Assembly (NCBI GenBank): GCA_034434235.1
Contig: DAOTZV010000190.1
Coordinates: 1-41,177, forward strand
Length of the DNA: 41,177 nt
Origin: CAKZKT01 sp034434235
Lineage (GTDB): Bacteria > Chloroflexota > Anaerolineae > CG2-30-64-16
Direction: 5' to 3'
In this document: piece by piece, positions 40,418-41,177 of the stretch
Position numbering within the stretch: position 1 is the stretch's first letter
Layout of the letters: each line of letters begins with the position of its first letter
The notes under the pieces: generated by a model
The model's database searches: none
What the model saw: the letters and a program-made list of their open reading frames with translations, nothing else
What the model was told of the DNA's origin: nothing
Made by a program: the position numbers and the translations under genes

Positions 40418-41177
40418 TCATACCAGGCCAATGATGGACCGACGATTTCTGAAAGCAACCACGAAATCGGGATGCGCCTCAGCGATCGTCCTGTCCTGGC
40501 GCAACATCTTGTCGGTTTCGAGTTTTTCGATGAACAGGTCGCACCATCTTCTCGCCAAGTCAGGCCCCGAGATCTTGGAAAGCTTGGTGATGTTGTCGAG
40601 CAAATGGCCGATGTGCTGTCTGTAACGCGCTGAGCCGTAGCCCGGGTCAGATGCCAGCCCCGCGTATCCCGTCAGATAGTGTCGCAGCGATTCATCGAAG
40701 TCGCGCAATACGAAATAATAGGCGCCCAGCTCGATCTCCAGCAGATTCTCGAACACACCGAACTGAAAGATCAGCGGTCTGCCGTTGCCCGATTGCTTCT
40801 TGCGCTTCTCCTCCAGAGCAGAACGCAATCGCTCAATGAGGCCGCGCTCTCGCTCCAGAAGATGCGGATCCGAACATCCGTCAGGGAACCGTGCGCTTGC
40901 CATATCATCGGCCAGGAAGGCGATCTCGGTCAAGTTTTCAAGCTCCTCCAGCATGTCATGGCACTCGATCGCAAAAGCCAGCCCCTCCTCGAAGTGCGCA
41001 AGGGCCTGCTCCAACAGTTGAAGGCGCTTTCCGCGATCGTTGGTCCGCAATGCCTGGTCATGATACAGGCGTCCCCGACGGCGGTGTGCAGTGGAGCTGA
41101 TCTGAACCAGCCCATATTGCCGACACAGATCCAGGCTACGATCCATGTCTTGTCTGGCGCGCTTTTCGCGCTTCTTG
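40418..41177 (-). CDS. Helical (TPR-like) repeat protein, C-terminal part, runs off the window
   Basis: The frame is open to the right edge (about 252 residues visible, beginning KKREKRARQDMDRSLDLCRQ), so the start lies outside. The visible part is almost wholly helical with TPR-like spacing: RLQLLEQALAHFEEGLAFAI, FENLLEIELGAYYFVLRDFD and ARYRQHIGHLLDNITKLSKI. I recognise no catalytic motif. Proteins of this kind are often the sensor part of STAND-type NTPases or a scaffold. It probably belongs to one transcript with the radical SAM gene 22 bases downstream. Confidence 0.7.
   Translation of the reverse strand, partial: KKREKRARQDMDRSLDLCRQYGLVQISSTAHRRRGRLYHDQALRTNDRGKRLQLLEQALAHFEEGLAFAIECHDMLEELENLTEIAFLADDMASARFPDGCSDPHLLERERGLIERLRSALEEKRKKQSGNGRPLIFQFGVFENLLEIELGAYYFVLRDFDESLRHYLTGYAGLASDPGYGSARYRQHIGHLLDNITKLSKISGPDLARRWCDLFIEKLETDKMLRQDRTIAEAHPDFVVAFRNRRSIIGLV

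Noticed and set aside
1..41177. tRNA, rRNA or a replication origin
   Set aside because: No cloverleaf with a TTCGA-type arm, no rRNA-like conserved blocks, and no DnaA-box cluster was noticed; a tRNAscan or Infernal run would settle it.

Overview
The window looks like a chromosomal segment from a GC-rich member of the Chloroflexota, perhaps Anaerolineae-like. This is an inference. It rests on Tat-type lipoprotein solute-binding proteins with long Pro/Ala/Thr linkers, two T-box leaders, a TrpB2-type tryptophan synthase, and intergenic DNA packed with short palindromes. No rRNA or tRNA gene and no CRISPR array was seen.

Layout. 1-3320: a family-5 solute-binding lipoprotein (minus) and an IclR regulator whose promoter overlaps a perfect palindrome. 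3460-7555: a DUF2891 protein and a PNPOx-like flavoprotein (plus), then gatB and a DUF1992 protein (minus), and a MNT/HEPN toxin-antitoxin remnant in which the HEPN gene has collapsed. 7731-9234: a slipin and a ComEA-like protein. 9361-10381: about 1 kb of hairpin repeats with a period near 94 bp. 10402-13104: thioredoxin, a tryptophan T-box with trpB2, and a 65-residue Cys/His protein behind an attenuator-like leader. 13131-20709 (minus): a phenylalanine T-box heads pheS-pheT, a small unknown gene, tpiA and an M50-like membrane peptidase, ending at a bidirectional terminator; purH lies upstream of that transcript. 20710-21300: a gene-free palindrome cluster. 21363-35134 (plus): a YkgJ-type protein, then a long catabolic block of LacI regulator, MoaD-like protein, tungsten-type aldehyde:ferredoxin oxidoreductase, type-2 glycerate kinase, HpaI-type aldolase, sugar-binding protein, a fused two-domain ABC permease, a D-2-hydroxyacid dehydrogenase, a large transketolase-like protein and a DUF123 protein. 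35126-35783: a second repeat array. 35784-37461: an ISKra4-family insertion sequence. 37462-41177 (minus): an SPFH protein cut off by the IS, a radical SAM/SPASM protein and a partial helical-repeat protein, in DNA of visibly lower GC.

How the genes work together. The LacI block reads as uptake plus dissimilation of a sugar or sugar acid. Aldolase, aldehyde:ferredoxin oxidoreductase and glycerate kinase sit side by side, the enzyme set of the lower non-phosphorylative Entner-Doudoroff route best known in archaea: 2-keto-3-deoxy acid to pyruvate plus glyceraldehyde, then glycerate, then 2-phosphoglycerate. Translation supply (gatB, pheST) and tryptophan synthesis form a second theme, with pheST and trpB2 each under tRNA-sensing leaders.

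The most unusual structural signal is the repeat family at 2295-2415, 9361-10381 and 35126-35783. Each unit carries a series of small hairpins. The two terminal hairpins are inverted relative to each other and differ by paired, compensatory base changes. At two loci the terminal hairpin also supplies the last two residues and the stop codon of the neighbouring gene.
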